Assembly (NCBI GenBank): GCA_013362315.1
Contig: JABFWL010000063.1
Coordinates: 1-34,139, forward strand
Direction: 5' to 3'
Source of the DNA: Catenulispora sp.
Lineage (GTDB): Bacteria > Actinomycetota > Actinomycetes > Streptomycetales > Catenulisporaceae
Length of the DNA stretch: 34,139 bases
Of this stretch, positions 1-8,180 are shown piece by piece (position 1 is the first letter of the stretch; every line of letters begins with the position of its first letter). The notes beneath the pieces were generated by a model that did not search any database, was not told the origin of the DNA, and was given only the letters and a program-made list of their open reading frames with translations. The position numbers were made by a program, and so were the translations under genes.

Positions 1-321
1 TTCCAGCACCTGGAGCACGCCTCGCACCTGGCCGCGTCGATCCACGACCCGCTCCGCCAGGCCCGCATCCAGCTGGCCACCGGGCACGCCCACCGCAGCC
101 GCCACCACCTCTCCGACGCCTTGAGTTCCTACCAAGCGGCCCTCGCCGAGGCCGACACCGCCGAAGCCCCTCTGGACCAAGCCCACGCACTACGCGCCAT
201 TGCAGAAGTGCTCCAGCTGCGCAACGATCCGGAAGCGACCACGTACGCGCACCGAGCCAACGCCATCTACCAGCAGCTCCAGCACCCCGCCGCCGTGCCC
301 GGCCCTGGACCGAGTCCGTAG
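1..321 (+). CDS. C-terminal end of a TPR-repeat protein (5' truncated by window)
   Basis: The frame is open from the first base and stops with TAG at 319-321, giving about 106 residues of a C-terminus. The residues are helical and alanine-rich. They include two TPR-like helix pairs, one around 'DALSSYQAALAEAD' and the next around 'ALRAIAEVL...EATTYAHRANAIYQQL'. This is the style of TPR tails on actinomycete AfsR/SARP, NB-ARC or XRE-type regulators. The N-terminal domains lie outside the window, so the class of regulator cannot be named. The last residues are a proline-rich tail. TPR character is fairly secure; function is not. Confidence 0.6.
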   Translation, partial: FQHLEHASHLAASIHDPLRQARIQLATGHAHRSRHHLSDALSSYQAALAEADTAEAPLDQAHALRAIAEVLQLRNDPEATTYAHRANAIYQQLQHPAAVPGPGPSP

Positions 322-559
322 GCGCACAGGCGTGCGCAGGCGGCGGATGCATCCGATATCGGCTGTATGGCTCAATTCCAAGCCCCGCGCTAAGGCCGGT
401 GCAAGCTGTCTGCAACCGCCCGCGGCATATCCCCCATACGAGGCGAGATGGGACCCACGCCGACGATCAACCGCCACCCGACGCGGAAGTCCCACCTCGA
501 ACAAGGCGCCGCCGGGCACGCCTCTTGCGGCGCACGGTTGACAACTGGGGGACTGACAC

Positions 560-763
560 ATGGCTCGACTGGATCACCAATGGTTTAAGAGCAGCTACAG
601 CGGCGGCAACGACCCGAACTGTGTCGAGGTTCGGTTCGTCAACGGTTTCGCGTACGTCCGCAACAGCACCGTGCCCGGTGGCGCGGTGCTGGTGTTCAAC
701 CGGAGCGAGTGGGAAGCGTTCGAACTCGGAGTCTTCAACGGCGAGTTCTCAATGCCCGTGTAA
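560..763 (+). CDS. DUF397 domain protein
   Basis: A 67-residue protein that is essentially one DUF397 domain. It begins with the family hallmark 'WFKSSYSGGN', followed by 'NCVEV', a central 'VRNS' strand, and 'VLVFNRSEWEAF...GVFNGEF' near the end. The ATG at 560 has a GGGGGA ribosome-binding site about 6 bases upstream. DUF397 proteins are small actinomycete proteins usually encoded next to an XRE-type regulator and thought to act with it, as in the BldB/WhiJ-type developmental loci. No adjacent XRE partner is visible here; the nearest XRE protein is the NB-ARC regulator at 1443-4016 on the other strand. The family call is firm, the role is inferred. Confidence 0.9.
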   Translation: MARLDHQWFKSSYSGGNDPNCVEVRFVNGFAYVRNSTVPGGAVLVFNRSEWEAFELGVFNGEFSMPV

Positions 764-862
764 ACCTTGAACACACTGGCCAGCTGACCCGCCACGAGCC
801 GCCGCACCCGCGTCACACGCCGGTGCGGCGGCCGTGTCACGCCAGGCCGCGCAACCCGTGTG

Positions 863-892
863 TTGACAGCGGCCATCGGGCCGATGTTAATA
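863..892 (+). promoter_or_regulatory. Sigma-70-type promoter for the small CBM2 gene
   Basis: A perfect TTGACA at 863-868 is followed after 18 bases by TTAATA at 887-892, inside the A/T-rich stretch TTAATAATC that stands out in this GC-rich context. Transcription would start near 899, about 50 bases before the ATG at 948. The GGAGGG ribosome-binding site at about 933-940 fits. Confidence 0.6.
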
Positions 893-947
893 ATCTGCGC
901 CGATTCCGGGTGCCCGCAGGCGGGCCGCAGGGAGTGGAGGGTGCGTC

Positions 948-1358
948 ATGACCGGGGTGTCCGCGCGGCTGTTGCCTGGTCGGAGGTGGTGCGTGGTGGT
1001 CGCGACGGTCTTGGCCTCGACGGCGGTGATCGCTCCGGCACGGGCCGCGTCGAATGTAAGTTGCACCTACCGCCTCCTGGCGGCGTGGCCCGGCGGGTTC
1101 AGCGCCGATGTCAGTATTGCCAACGGTGGGCCGACGATTGACGGCTGGACTGTGCGTTGGACGTTCGCCGATGCGACGACGGTCATCCAGACCTGGAATT
1201 CCGATCTCTCCGAGCTGGACGCGCGAGTGGTCACCGCGACGAACCGCGCCTGGAACCGCTTCATTCCCACGGGCACGGTGACCTCGTTCGGCTGGACGGC
1301 GCAGGCGGTGTCGACGGCTGTGCCGACCGACCTCAGCGTCAATGGCCTCAGGTGCTGA
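948..1358 (+). CDS. Secreted stand-alone CBM2-like (cellulose-binding type) protein
   Basis: A 136-residue protein with an N-terminal signal peptide: an Arg-rich start, a hydrophobic stretch 'VVVATVLASTAVI', and likely cleavage after 'APARA' near residue 33. The mature part is a single CBM2-type fold. It has the family's opening cysteine strand ('SCTYRLLAAWPGGFSADVSI'), the central 'IDGWTVRWTF' tryptophan strand, 'NRAWNRFIPTG', a 'SFGWTAQ' strand and a closing cysteine ('VNGLRC') able to pair with the first. No catalytic domain or linker is attached. CBM2 modules bind cellulose or chitin through exposed tryptophans. The same fold occurs twice in the secreted protein at 4129-5844. Extracellular polysaccharide binding is inferred from the family. 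Confidence 0.82.
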   Translation: MTGVSARLLPGRRWCVVVATVLASTAVIAPARAASNVSCTYRLLAAWPGGFSADVSIANGGPTIDGWTVRWTFADATTVIQTWNSDLSELDARVVTATNRAWNRFIPTGTVTSFGWTAQAVSTAVPTDLSVNGLRC

Positions 1359-1442
1359 AGGCTCTGAATCAGAAGGCGCCGAAGCCGAGGGGGCTGCTGG
1401 CGTGATCACTCAGGTCGTCACGATCGAGTCCGGGACGAGGCC

Positions 1443-4016
1443 TCACTCGCCGAGCGCTGTGCGAACCTGCCGAGCTTCCGGCACGCCCAGGTCCTCGTAG
1501 ATCGTGAGCGCCTTGCGCCAGTTCCGGTGGGCCTGTGCGAGGCGGCCGGCGTCGCCTTCGACCCACGCTATGCCGTCGAGCGCTCTGGCCTGTTCGTAGC
1601 GGTCGCCGGTCCGCTCGGCCAGCGCGAGGGCGTCGTGAAAGTGGCCGAGCGCCGATTCGGCGTCGCCGAGGGCGCGCAGGCAGCGGCCGAGAGCGCCGAG
1701 GGTTTCCGTCTCCAGATTCCGGTCGCCGGTCTCGCGGCTGATGGCCAGCGCCTGACGCAGATGTTCCAGCGCCTCGGGGTAACGCTCCGAGCGCAGCTGC
1801 GTCAGGCCGATCGCGCCCAGTGCGCTGCCCTCGCCACCCCGGTCCTTCGTCGCGCGGCAGTTCATGAGCGCTCTTTCGAGGTGCGCCAGGGCTTCGTCGT
1901 ATCGACCGAGCAGGCTGTACAGCGCCCCCAAGTTGCCGAGTGCGTAGCCTTCGAGCCGGGGCTCGCCGATCTCGGCGAAGAGCATCGCAGCCTGCTGCTG
2001 CGCCTCGGCCGCTTCGGGATAGCGCCCGAGCCGCCGGTGGACGGTGCCGATGTTGACCAGTTGGGCGCCCTCGCTGTAGCGGTCGCCGAGGGTGCGGTAG
2101 AGGGCCAGCGCCTCCCGGAGCCGGGCCAGCGCGGCGTCGTAGGCGCCGAGGCGTTCGTGGACGACACCGAGCCGGGCCAGTGCCCTGGCCTCGCCCTCCG
2201 GGTCACCGGTCACCCGGTGGCCGGCGAGCGATTCCTCGAAGTGGGTCTGAGCCTTGAGGTGATCGCCCAACCACCAGTGGATGTTGCCGAGGTTGGCCAG
2301 GACGCTCGCGAGCCCTTGTCCATGTTCGGCAGCGGCGGCGGCACTCGTATGTACTGCCAAGGCCTCTTGGTAGTGGCCTCCGACCTCGAAAGCGCGCCAC
2401 AGGATCCGTGACAGGTCGACGCTGTGCCGTGGCCAGCCGTGCTTCGCCGTGTGGACGGCGACCGCGACCAGGTTGGGCCGCTCGCGGTCCAGCCACCGTT
2501 CCGCGTCGTCGCGGGCGTCGAGTACCGGAACCGGCGTCTTCGGCGGTGGCACTTCGGGACGGCCCCGGCGCTCATGCGGGAACAGGGTGTTCATCGCAGC
2601 TGCCGCGCAGTACAGGTAGTAGTCGAAGAGCCCTGTCAGAGCCGCATGTCGGTCTGCGGCGGTGACGGCGGAGGTGGCGCGTTCAACGGCGTACGCGCGC
2701 AGCAAGTCGTGCATGGAGTACCGGCCCGGGCCGGGAGTCGCCTGAATCAGATGCGCCCGTGCCAGGTCGTCGAGCGCCATCCGGGCCCGAGCCAGGTCGA
2801 GGTTCGCCAAGGCGGCCGTCGCGTAGAGGTCGGCGTCCGGGCCGGGGTGCAGACCGAGTAGCCCGAACACCCGGGCCCTTTCCGCGCCGAGCCGCCGGTA
2901 GGACCACGAGAACACCGACCGCACCGTCGTACGCTGATCGCCGGTCAGATCGAGCAGATCGAGCAGTTCGAGGCGGCGCCGCTCGTCGTCCACGTCTGCG
3001 AGCAGATCAGCGAGAGCGAGATCCGGTCGAGCGTTGGCGGACTCTGCGACGATCCGCAGAGCCAGCGGCAGCCGCGCACAGCGATCAGTGAGCGCGACGG
3101 CGGCCGGCAGGTCCGCGTCGACACGCGGTCCGATCAGAGTACGGAGAAGCGCGACAGCTTCGGCCGGAGCGAGCAGATCAAGCGCGATCCGGCGCGCACC
3201 ATCGCGCGCCACCAGCCCGGCCAGGGCATCGCGGCTGGTCACCAGCACGAAGCAGGACGGCGTGCCCGGCAACAGCGGCCGCACCTGATCAGCGCCGTAG
3301 GCGTTGTCCAGCACCACCAACACCCGCCGCTCCGCCAGCATCGTGCGATAGCAAGCCGCGCGCTCGTCGAGGTCCGCCGGGATCCGCGCGCCGTCGAGCC
3401 CGAGGTCGCGCAGGAACCGGGACAGCGCGTCGCCGGGCGAGACCGGTTGCTCCGGGTCGTACCCACGCAGGTCGATGTAGAGCTGGCCGTCCGGGAACCG
3501 GTCTGCGGCCCGGTGCGCCCAGCGGACCGCCAGCGCCGTCTTGCCGACTCCCGCGGTGCCGGCCACGGCGGAAATCACTGCCAGCGCCTGGCGTTCGCCT
3601 TGGTCGAGCAGCGCGTCCAGTTCGGCGAGCTGCGCGGTCCGGCCGGTGAATCCGAACACGTCCATCGGGAGTTGGCGCGGGCTTCGTCCGCGTCCAGCGG
3701 TCCTCGGCACCACGGTGCGAGGCCGGTACCCGGCGTCGGATGCGGTGCGCTCGCGCCGCCGGTTTTCCTCGACCCGGTCGCGAGCCGTGGCCAGGGCGCG
3801 CTGCTCGGCGGGCAGGGCGCCGAGCAGCCGGACCAGCGTGTCGAACCGGTCGGTCGGCGGCAGGACCCGGCCGGACAGGTACTCCCCGATGATGCCGTGC
3901 GACCAGCCGGTCTTCGCGGCCAGTTCCCGGTACGTCGGTTCGGCGTCGCCGTGCGTGCGCGCGTACCGGCGGCGCAGTTCGCGGAGCACCCGGGCCAGGT
4001 CGGCCAGGGTTTCCAC
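1443..4016 (-). CDS. XRE-family regulator with NB-ARC ATPase and TPR repeats
   Basis: About 857 residues. An N-terminal XRE-type helix-turn-helix ('TYRELAAKTGWSHGIIGEYL', roughly residues 28-50) precedes an NB-ARC STAND ATPase. The ATPase has the P-loop 'GTAGVGKTALA', a Walker B 'RVLVVLDNA' and the 'LPLALRIVA' GLPL-like motif. The second half is a run of TPRs (for example 'EGEARALARLGVVHERLGAY' and 'LEGYALGNLGALYSLLGRY'), about seven to eight copies. The family acts as nucleotide-gated switches in which the TPRs sense a ligand or partner. The frame stays open upstream to a GTG at 4223, but that would overlap the preceding gene's stop (4129-4131) by 95 bases. GTG 4016 is the only in-frame start after that stop and gives the usual 'VETLADLARVLRELRRR' N-terminus. 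Target genes are unknown. Confidence 0.88.
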   Translation of the reverse strand: METLADLARVLRELRRRYARTHGDAEPTYRELAAKTGWSHGIIGEYLSGRVLPPTDRFDTLVRLLGALPAEQRALATARDRVEENRRRERTASDAGYRPRTVVPRTAGRGRSPRQLPMDVFGFTGRTAQLAELDALLDQGERQALAVISAVAGTAGVGKTALAVRWAHRAADRFPDGQLYIDLRGYDPEQPVSPGDALSRFLRDLGLDGARIPADLDERAACYRTMLAERRVLVVLDNAYGADQVRPLLPGTPSCFVLVTSRDALAGLVARDGARRIALDLLAPAEAVALLRTLIGPRVDADLPAAVALTDRCARLPLALRIVAESANARPDLALADLLADVDDERRRLELLDLLDLTGDQRTTVRSVFSWSYRRLGAERARVFGLLGLHPGPDADLYATAALANLDLARARMALDDLARAHLIQATPGPGRYSMHDLLRAYAVERATSAVTAADRHAALTGLFDYYLYCAAAAMNTLFPHERRGRPEVPPPKTPVPVLDARDDAERWLDRERPNLVAVAVHTAKHGWPRHSVDLSRILWRAFEVGGHYQEALAVHTSAAAAAEHGQGLASVLANLGNIHWWLGDHLKAQTHFEESLAGHRVTGDPEGEARALARLGVVHERLGAYDAALARLREALALYRTLGDRYSEGAQLVNIGTVHRRLGRYPEAAEAQQQAAMLFAEIGEPRLEGYALGNLGALYSLLGRYDEALAHLERALMNCRATKDRGGEGSALGAIGLTQLRSERYPEALEHLRQALAISRETGDRNLETETLGALGRCLRALGDAESALGHFHDALALAERTGDRYEQARALDGIAWVEGDAGRLAQAHRNWRKALTIYEDLGVPEARQVRTALGE

Positions 4017-4128
4017 GTCGATCGCGGAGCGGGATGCCGCAGCGCAGGCCGGTTCGGCCGCCCGGCCGGCTCTGTCGTTTCCGGATGCACGCCTGTCTAT
4101 GAGCCAAAGGCTAGCGGGATGAGGGCCC

Positions 4129-5844
4129 TTATATCGAGGTGCAGGGCCTGCCGTTGAGCGTGAAGGCGCTCGGTGGCGTGAAGGGAAGAGCTGAGCCGGT
4201 GAATCCGGGAGACGTCTGGCCACCGGCTCCGATCACGGTGTTCCACGGTTGCGGGGAGATCGTGCCGATCGTGCCGTTCCGTGTCAGGGCGCCGTTGAAG
4301 GTGGTCGAGACGGTCGCGGTCGTCGGGAGCGTGAACTGGACCGTCCAGCCGCTGAGCGGAGCCGCGGTCGTGTTGACGATGGTCACGGTGGCGGTGAAGC
4401 CCGGGTTGTAGGCCTGCACCTGGACGCGACAGATCGGGTAGGCGGTGTCAGCCTGCGTGGTGACCGTAGCGGGGTCCGACCGGACGGAGGCGTTCCCCTT
4501 GGCATCGAAGGCAATGACGCCGAAGGTGAAGGACGTGGCCGGAGTCAGACCACTGATGGGCTGGAACCGCGCGGCAGCGGCGACCGTGCGGATCGTGGTC
4601 CAGGCTCCGGCCACGAGCTGCTGCACGTAGTACCCGGTGACCTGCACGTTGTCGGTGGACTCGCCCCAAGACAGGTTCGTCGCGGTGGTCGTGGTGTTGC
4701 TGAACAGCGGCGTCGGCGGCTTGGACGGGGGAACGGTGTCCGGACCGGCGAGGGTGGTGAACGACACCGGTGCGGACGGGGCGCTGGCGGTGTAGCCGAG
4801 GCCTTGGACCGGGACCGAGTACACGCGGAAGGTGTAGGTGGTGGCGGGCGTGAGGTTCGTCAGGGCGAGCGAGCCGAAGGCCCCGCCGGCGTACTGCTGC
4901 CACCTGCCGTCAACCTGGCGCTCGACCACGTCGCCCGCGCTCAGGCCGCTGCCCAGCCACGTCAGATCGGCGGTCGTGTCGGCAATGTGGAGGGCTTGAA
5001 GGCCGGTGGGGGTGGGCAGCGGCGTGGGCGCTTGGGCGCTGGTGACATTGCCGTTGTCCAGTTGAGTGGCGAACAGGACGTCCGGCGCGTAGAAGGGACG
5101 ACCGCTCTGCTGCTGCAGCCAGATATATGCAGTCTGATTCGTCGTGTCGGCGTCGCTCGGCGAGGTGAGAGTCAGGACATGCGGTACGTCCCAGTCAGTC
5201 GGCGTGAACGTGAGCTGCGACGGCGCGGCCTGGATCGGCGCCGCGGAACCGGATCCGACGGTGATCACGGTGTTCGCCGTGGGTGCCTGGCTGAGTCTCA
5301 CGGCGACGGTGGACGAGCCGCCTTCGGGAACCGTGGGCTTGTCGGCGCTGACCACGATGTACGGCGACGGCGTATAGGCCGTCGCCTGTCCGTTGAAGAC
5401 GAAACTGGACGGCGGTACGTCGGTGGAAGTCGGATTGGAGAACTGGACTACCAGATGGATTGTGCTCCCGGCGGCGATGGTCCCGTTGAACGGCCGGTTG
5501 GTCAGGGTGACGTGCCGACCGGTCTGCGCCGAGCCGGCATAGGCGGCAAACGTCAGCGTCTGCTGCTCGGCCGCGTCGAACTCGAGCGTCCACTGGGTCA
5601 CCGTGACGCTCGGAGTGATCGACACGTCTGCTTGCAGGCCGTATCCCCAGTTGGTCGTCGTGGTGTAGGTGACGGTCGCCGCCGGAGTGGGTGCCGCTGG
5701 CGCGGTGGCGGCGGCAGTGGCGTCGGCGGTGGCGTTCGCGGCGCCTGGCGCCGCCGCGGCCAGACCACCGGCGCCCACCATCACCCCGATCCACCTCGCG
5801 ACCCGCCTCCATCGCGCGCCGGATCTGCGCGGTGCGAACTTCAT
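4129..5844 (-). CDS. Secreted multi-domain protein: CBM2 - beta sandwich - FN3 - FN3 - CBM2
   Basis: 571 residues starting at ATG 5844 with a GGAGGGAGA ribosome-binding site. The signal peptide has an Arg-rich N-region, a 'WIGVMVGAGGLAAAAPGAANA' core and an Ala/Thr/Pro linker. Visible domains in order are a CBM2-like module (about 57-160, with 'WGYGLQADVSI', 'WTLEFDAA' and 'SSFVFNGQ'), a Calx-beta-like sandwich (about 162-270, 'VPEGGSSTVAVRLSQAP'), two fibronectin type III domains (about 278-365 and 372-463, each with 'LTPATTYTFRV' or 'LTPATSFTFGV'), and a terminal CBM2 (about 470-571) bracketed by cysteines ('CRVQVQAYNPGFTATVTI' to 'LNGRPC'). No glycoside hydrolase or LPMO domain is present, so it is probably an adhesin or scaffold for polysaccharide rather than an enzyme. 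Confidence 0.85.
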   Translation of the reverse strand: MKFAPRRSGARWRRVARWIGVMVGAGGLAAAAPGAANATADATAAATAPAAPTPAATVTYTTTTNWGYGLQADVSITPSVTVTQWTLEFDAAEQQTLTFAAYAGSAQTGRHVTLTNRPFNGTIAAGSTIHLVVQFSNPTSTDVPPSSFVFNGQATAYTPSPYIVVSADKPTVPEGGSSTVAVRLSQAPTANTVITVGSGSAAPIQAAPSQLTFTPTDWDVPHVLTLTSPSDADTTNQTAYIWLQQQSGRPFYAPDVLFATQLDNGNVTSAQAPTPLPTPTGLQALHIADTTADLTWLGSGLSAGDVVERQVDGRWQQYAGGAFGSLALTNLTPATTYTFRVYSVPVQGLGYTASAPSAPVSFTTLAGPDTVPPSKPPTPLFSNTTTTATNLSWGESTDNVQVTGYYVQQLVAGAWTTIRTVAAAARFQPISGLTPATSFTFGVIAFDAKGNASVRSDPATVTTQADTAYPICRVQVQAYNPGFTATVTIVNTTAAPLSGWTVQFTLPTTATVSTTFNGALTRNGTIGTISPQPWNTVIGAGGQTSPGFTGSALPFTPPSAFTLNGRPCTSI

Positions 5845-6009
5845 GGAATCGTCTCCCTCCGCCGGGACCCGCCGTCGGGCCTGCTTCTGTGGGAAATGAT
5901 CCGCGCCCGGCGCTCGATGCCGCGCCGATCCTGGACACCGTCGGTCAGCGTTGGACAGACCGCCGGCATCAGTACGTGACGGAGCGATGGTCTCAGGGCC
6001 GCAGCCTCG

Positions 6010-6780
6010 CTACCCGGCCAGCGGCCGAGCCTTCTCCAGGGCGGCGATCGCCGTCTCCGCGCTGCGAAGCTCGATCTGTCTGGTCGGCTCCAGCGGCCGC
6101 ACCGCGGCGGCCACCGTGGACGTGGCCGTCTCCTGCCCGCACTGGACGAAGCGTGTCTCCACGTTGAAGCGCATCCGGTTCATATCTTCGGTCTCGGCGC
6201 GGTGGGCGGTCAGGCGCATCCGCAGCGGAAGGGGAAAGACCGGTCGGTTGAAGCGGGTGTCCAACTGCGTCAGCAGGAAGGAGAAGGCCTGATCCGACCA
6301 TGGGCGGAGGTATTCCAGCTCGCATATCGCCAGGAACATCTGACGGGCGGCCTCGATCAGCACCATGCCTTGCAGGTGCGGGCCGGACTGGTGGTCCTGA
6401 AGGAGTTCGTTGTCGTTGTGGAGGCGCAGGGAGGCCTCGAAGGTATGTGGGCCGCAGTACTCGAAGTCCGCAAGCAGTACGTTGCGAGGGTCGTGCTTGT
6501 GGACCACGCGCGCCTCGACGGGGATCGGGAGGTCGCGCGGGTCGAGGAGGAGCCGGTCGCCGAGGCCTCGGCGCTCGACGGCCTCGCCGGCGCGGGCGAC
6601 CGCGGCCTCGTCCAGCCCCTGTCCCACGTGGACCTGGACCGGCTCGGGGAGGCCGTCGTAGCCGCCGCGAGCCACGACCTCGGCGAAAGCGGCGGCGCTG
6701 AGCCCGAGGCCGGCGGTGATGAAGGAGTCGAAGCGGCTGCCGACCAGGACGATCGGCGTCGTGACGAGTGGTGGGTTCAT
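6010..6780 (-). CDS. AfsA-like hotdog-fold protein (gamma-butyrolactone-type biosynthesis family)
   Basis: 256 residues. ATG 6780 overlaps the P450 stop as ATGA and has a GAGGAA ribosome-binding site inside the P450 gene. The C-terminal two thirds match the A-factor biosynthesis hotdog family: 'VHKHDPRNVLLADFEY' is like the 'VH+...NVLLtD' opening, and 'DHQSGPHLQGMVLIEAARQM' is the hotdog active-helix signature. AfsA couples a beta-ketoacyl group to dihydroxyacetone phosphate. The N-terminal part ('FDSFITAGLGLSAAAFAEVV') is more divergent than the first hotdog of classical AfsA, and the protein is somewhat shorter than AfsA (about 300). No butyrolactone receptor (ArpA-type TetR) or reductase is adjacent. 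It ends the six-gene operon, so a role in acyl transfer onto the operon's product is as likely as autoregulator synthesis. Confidence 0.78.
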   Translation of the reverse strand: MNPPLVTTPIVLVGSRFDSFITAGLGLSAAAFAEVVARGGYDGLPEPVQVHVGQGLDEAAVARAGEAVERRGLGDRLLLDPRDLPIPVEARVVHKHDPRNVLLADFEYCGPHTFEASLRLHNDNELLQDHQSGPHLQGMVLIEAARQMFLAICELEYLRPWSDQAFSFLLTQLDTRFNRPVFPLPLRMRLTAHRAETEDMNRMRFNVETRFVQCGQETATSTVAAAVRPLEPTRQIELRSAETAIAALEKARPLAG

Positions 6781-8180
6781 GGTTCCTCGCTTCCTCTGTC
6801 TGGGGACCACGGGCAGCCGGACGCCGTCTCGGTGCTTTGCCGGGCCGGCGAATCCGTGCCGAGCCAGCCCTCGCCGTCCCAGCGCACCGGCAGTGCGAGC
6901 GGTCCGCGGATGAACTGGCCCGTGGTCCACTGGACGTGGTCTTCGGGAACGGCCAGCCGCAGAATTGCGAACTCCGCCAGGAGGGCGGTCATCCCAACCT
7001 CCAGCTGCAACCGGGCCATAGGTGCGCCGAGGCAGTAGTGGCGGCCATGGCCGAAGGCGATGTGCGGGTTGTCCTCGCGGCCGGGGTCGAAGCGGTCCGG
7101 GTCGGTGAAGACCGACGCGTCCTGATTCGCGGCGGCGGCCAGCGGCACCACCACCTCCCCGGCCGGCACCAGGACGTCCCCGAGTCGGACGTCTTCCAGT
7201 GCCACATGCGGCGCGCCGCCGGTCGCGATCAGCGAGCTCCAGCGCAGGATCTCTTCCAGCGCGGGCGCCAGCGCGGCAGGCTGCTCACGGAGGCGCGCGG
7301 TCAGTGCCGGGTCGCGCAGCACCATCAGCACCGCCATCGCGAGCTGCCGCGAGGTGGTGTCGAATCCGGCCATCAGCAGCCCGGAGCCGAAGACCGCGAC
7401 CTCCTCGTGGCTGAGGCGGCCGGCTCCCCTGCCGAGGAGCAGCCTGGTGAGCAGGTCGTCGTTCGGGTGGCCCGCGGCGGCCTCGTAGAGGCGCCGGGCG
7501 ACCAGGTCTTCGAAGTATTCGTGCACCTCGGCGTGGGCCGCGGCCACCTCCTCGGAGGTGTGGCTGCCGAACGACATCATCACGGCCATGGCCGGACGCA
7601 GCTTGACCGCGTCGTCATACGGCAGGCCGAGCTGTTCGGTCGCGGTGCGCAGGGCGAACGGGACGGTGAACTCCTCGACCAGGTCCGCGGGCTGCGGGAG
7701 GGTGCGCAGCCGGCTGGCACTGGAAGCGGCGAGGTCTCGCAGCCACGGCGCCGTCTCGCGGGCTTGCCGCGCCGTGAACTCAGCGGCCACGGCCTGCCGC
7801 CGGCGGCTGTGCACCGGCGGGTCGCTCGTGGCCAGCGCCAGCGAGGAGCTGGAGCGCGCGAACATCGGCTTGCCGGTGAACGATGCCCGGCTGAAGCGAT
7901 CGTCGGACAGCACGGCGCGTACCTCGGCGTAGCGGCTGACCAGCAAGGCCGACGCACCGTTGGACAGAACCACCCGCGGCAGTCCCGGCTCGCCGGTCAT
8001 CTCGGCGAACCGCGCAGGCGGCCGTGGGCTGGGCGGGTGAGGGAACGGGAAGGCCGGCGGCTCGTCGGGCAGGCCGAGGACTTCGGGCACGTCAGTCTCG
8101 CGGGTTTCGTCAGGCTCGGTGGTGTGGGCGGGCTTGGCGGGCTCGTCGAGCTCGGTGCTCTTGTCGGGCTCGGCGGTCAT
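6777..8180 (-). CDS. Cytochrome P450
   Basis: 467 residues from ATG 8180, which overlaps the stop of the UbiA gene (ATGA). Key P450 elements are intact: the I-helix oxygen-binding motif 'AGFDTTSRQ', the K-helix ExxR in 'EEILRWSS', and the heme loop 'FGHGRHYCLGAPMAR' with the proximal thiolate at Cys383. It resembles bacterial CYP105/107-type soluble P450s. The first about 45 residues are an acidic, low-complexity leader ('TELDEPAKPAHTTEPDETRE') not needed for the fold. The expected reaction is hydroxylation or another oxidation, with electrons from ferredoxin and ferredoxin reductase encoded elsewhere; neither is in the window. In context the substrate is probably a prenylated or terpenoid intermediate made by the adjacent genes. 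Confidence 0.93.
   Translation of the reverse strand: MTAEPDKSTELDEPAKPAHTTEPDETRETDVPEVLGLPDEPPAFPFPHPPSPRPPARFAEMTGEPGLPRVVLSNGASALLVSRYAEVRAVLSDDRFSRASFTGKPMFARSSSSLALATSDPPVHSRRRQAVAAEFTARQARETAPWLRDLAASSASRLRTLPQPADLVEEFTVPFALRTATEQLGLPYDDAVKLRPAMAVMMSFGSHTSEEVAAAHAEVHEYFEDLVARRLYEAAAGHPNDDLLTRLLLGRGAGRLSHEEVAVFGSGLLMAGFDTTSRQLAMAVLMVLRDPALTARLREQPAALAPALEEILRWSSLIATGGAPHVALEDVRLGDVLVPAGEVVVPLAAAANQDASVFTDPDRFDPGREDNPHIAFGHGRHYCLGAPMARLQLEVGMTALLAEFAILRLAVPEDHVQWTTGQFIRGPLALPVRWDGEGWLGTDSPARQSTETASGCPWSPDRGSEEP

Noticed and set aside
344-355. Perfect palindrome CGGATGCATCCG upstream of DUF397
   Set aside because: Short, not near a recognisable promoter, and without a second copy in the window, so chance in GC-rich DNA is likely.
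538-543. TTGACA before the DUF397 gene as its promoter
   Set aside because: It lies only 17 bases before the start codon, immediately next to the ribosome-binding site, so it cannot serve as the -35 of a promoter for the ATG at 560.
4017-4223. N-terminal extension of the NB-ARC regulator to GTG 4223
   Set aside because: It would overlap the end of the CBM2 gene by 95 bases on the same strand in a different frame. The CBM2 C-terminus there is clearly coding, and homologue-like N-terminal text begins at GTG 4016.
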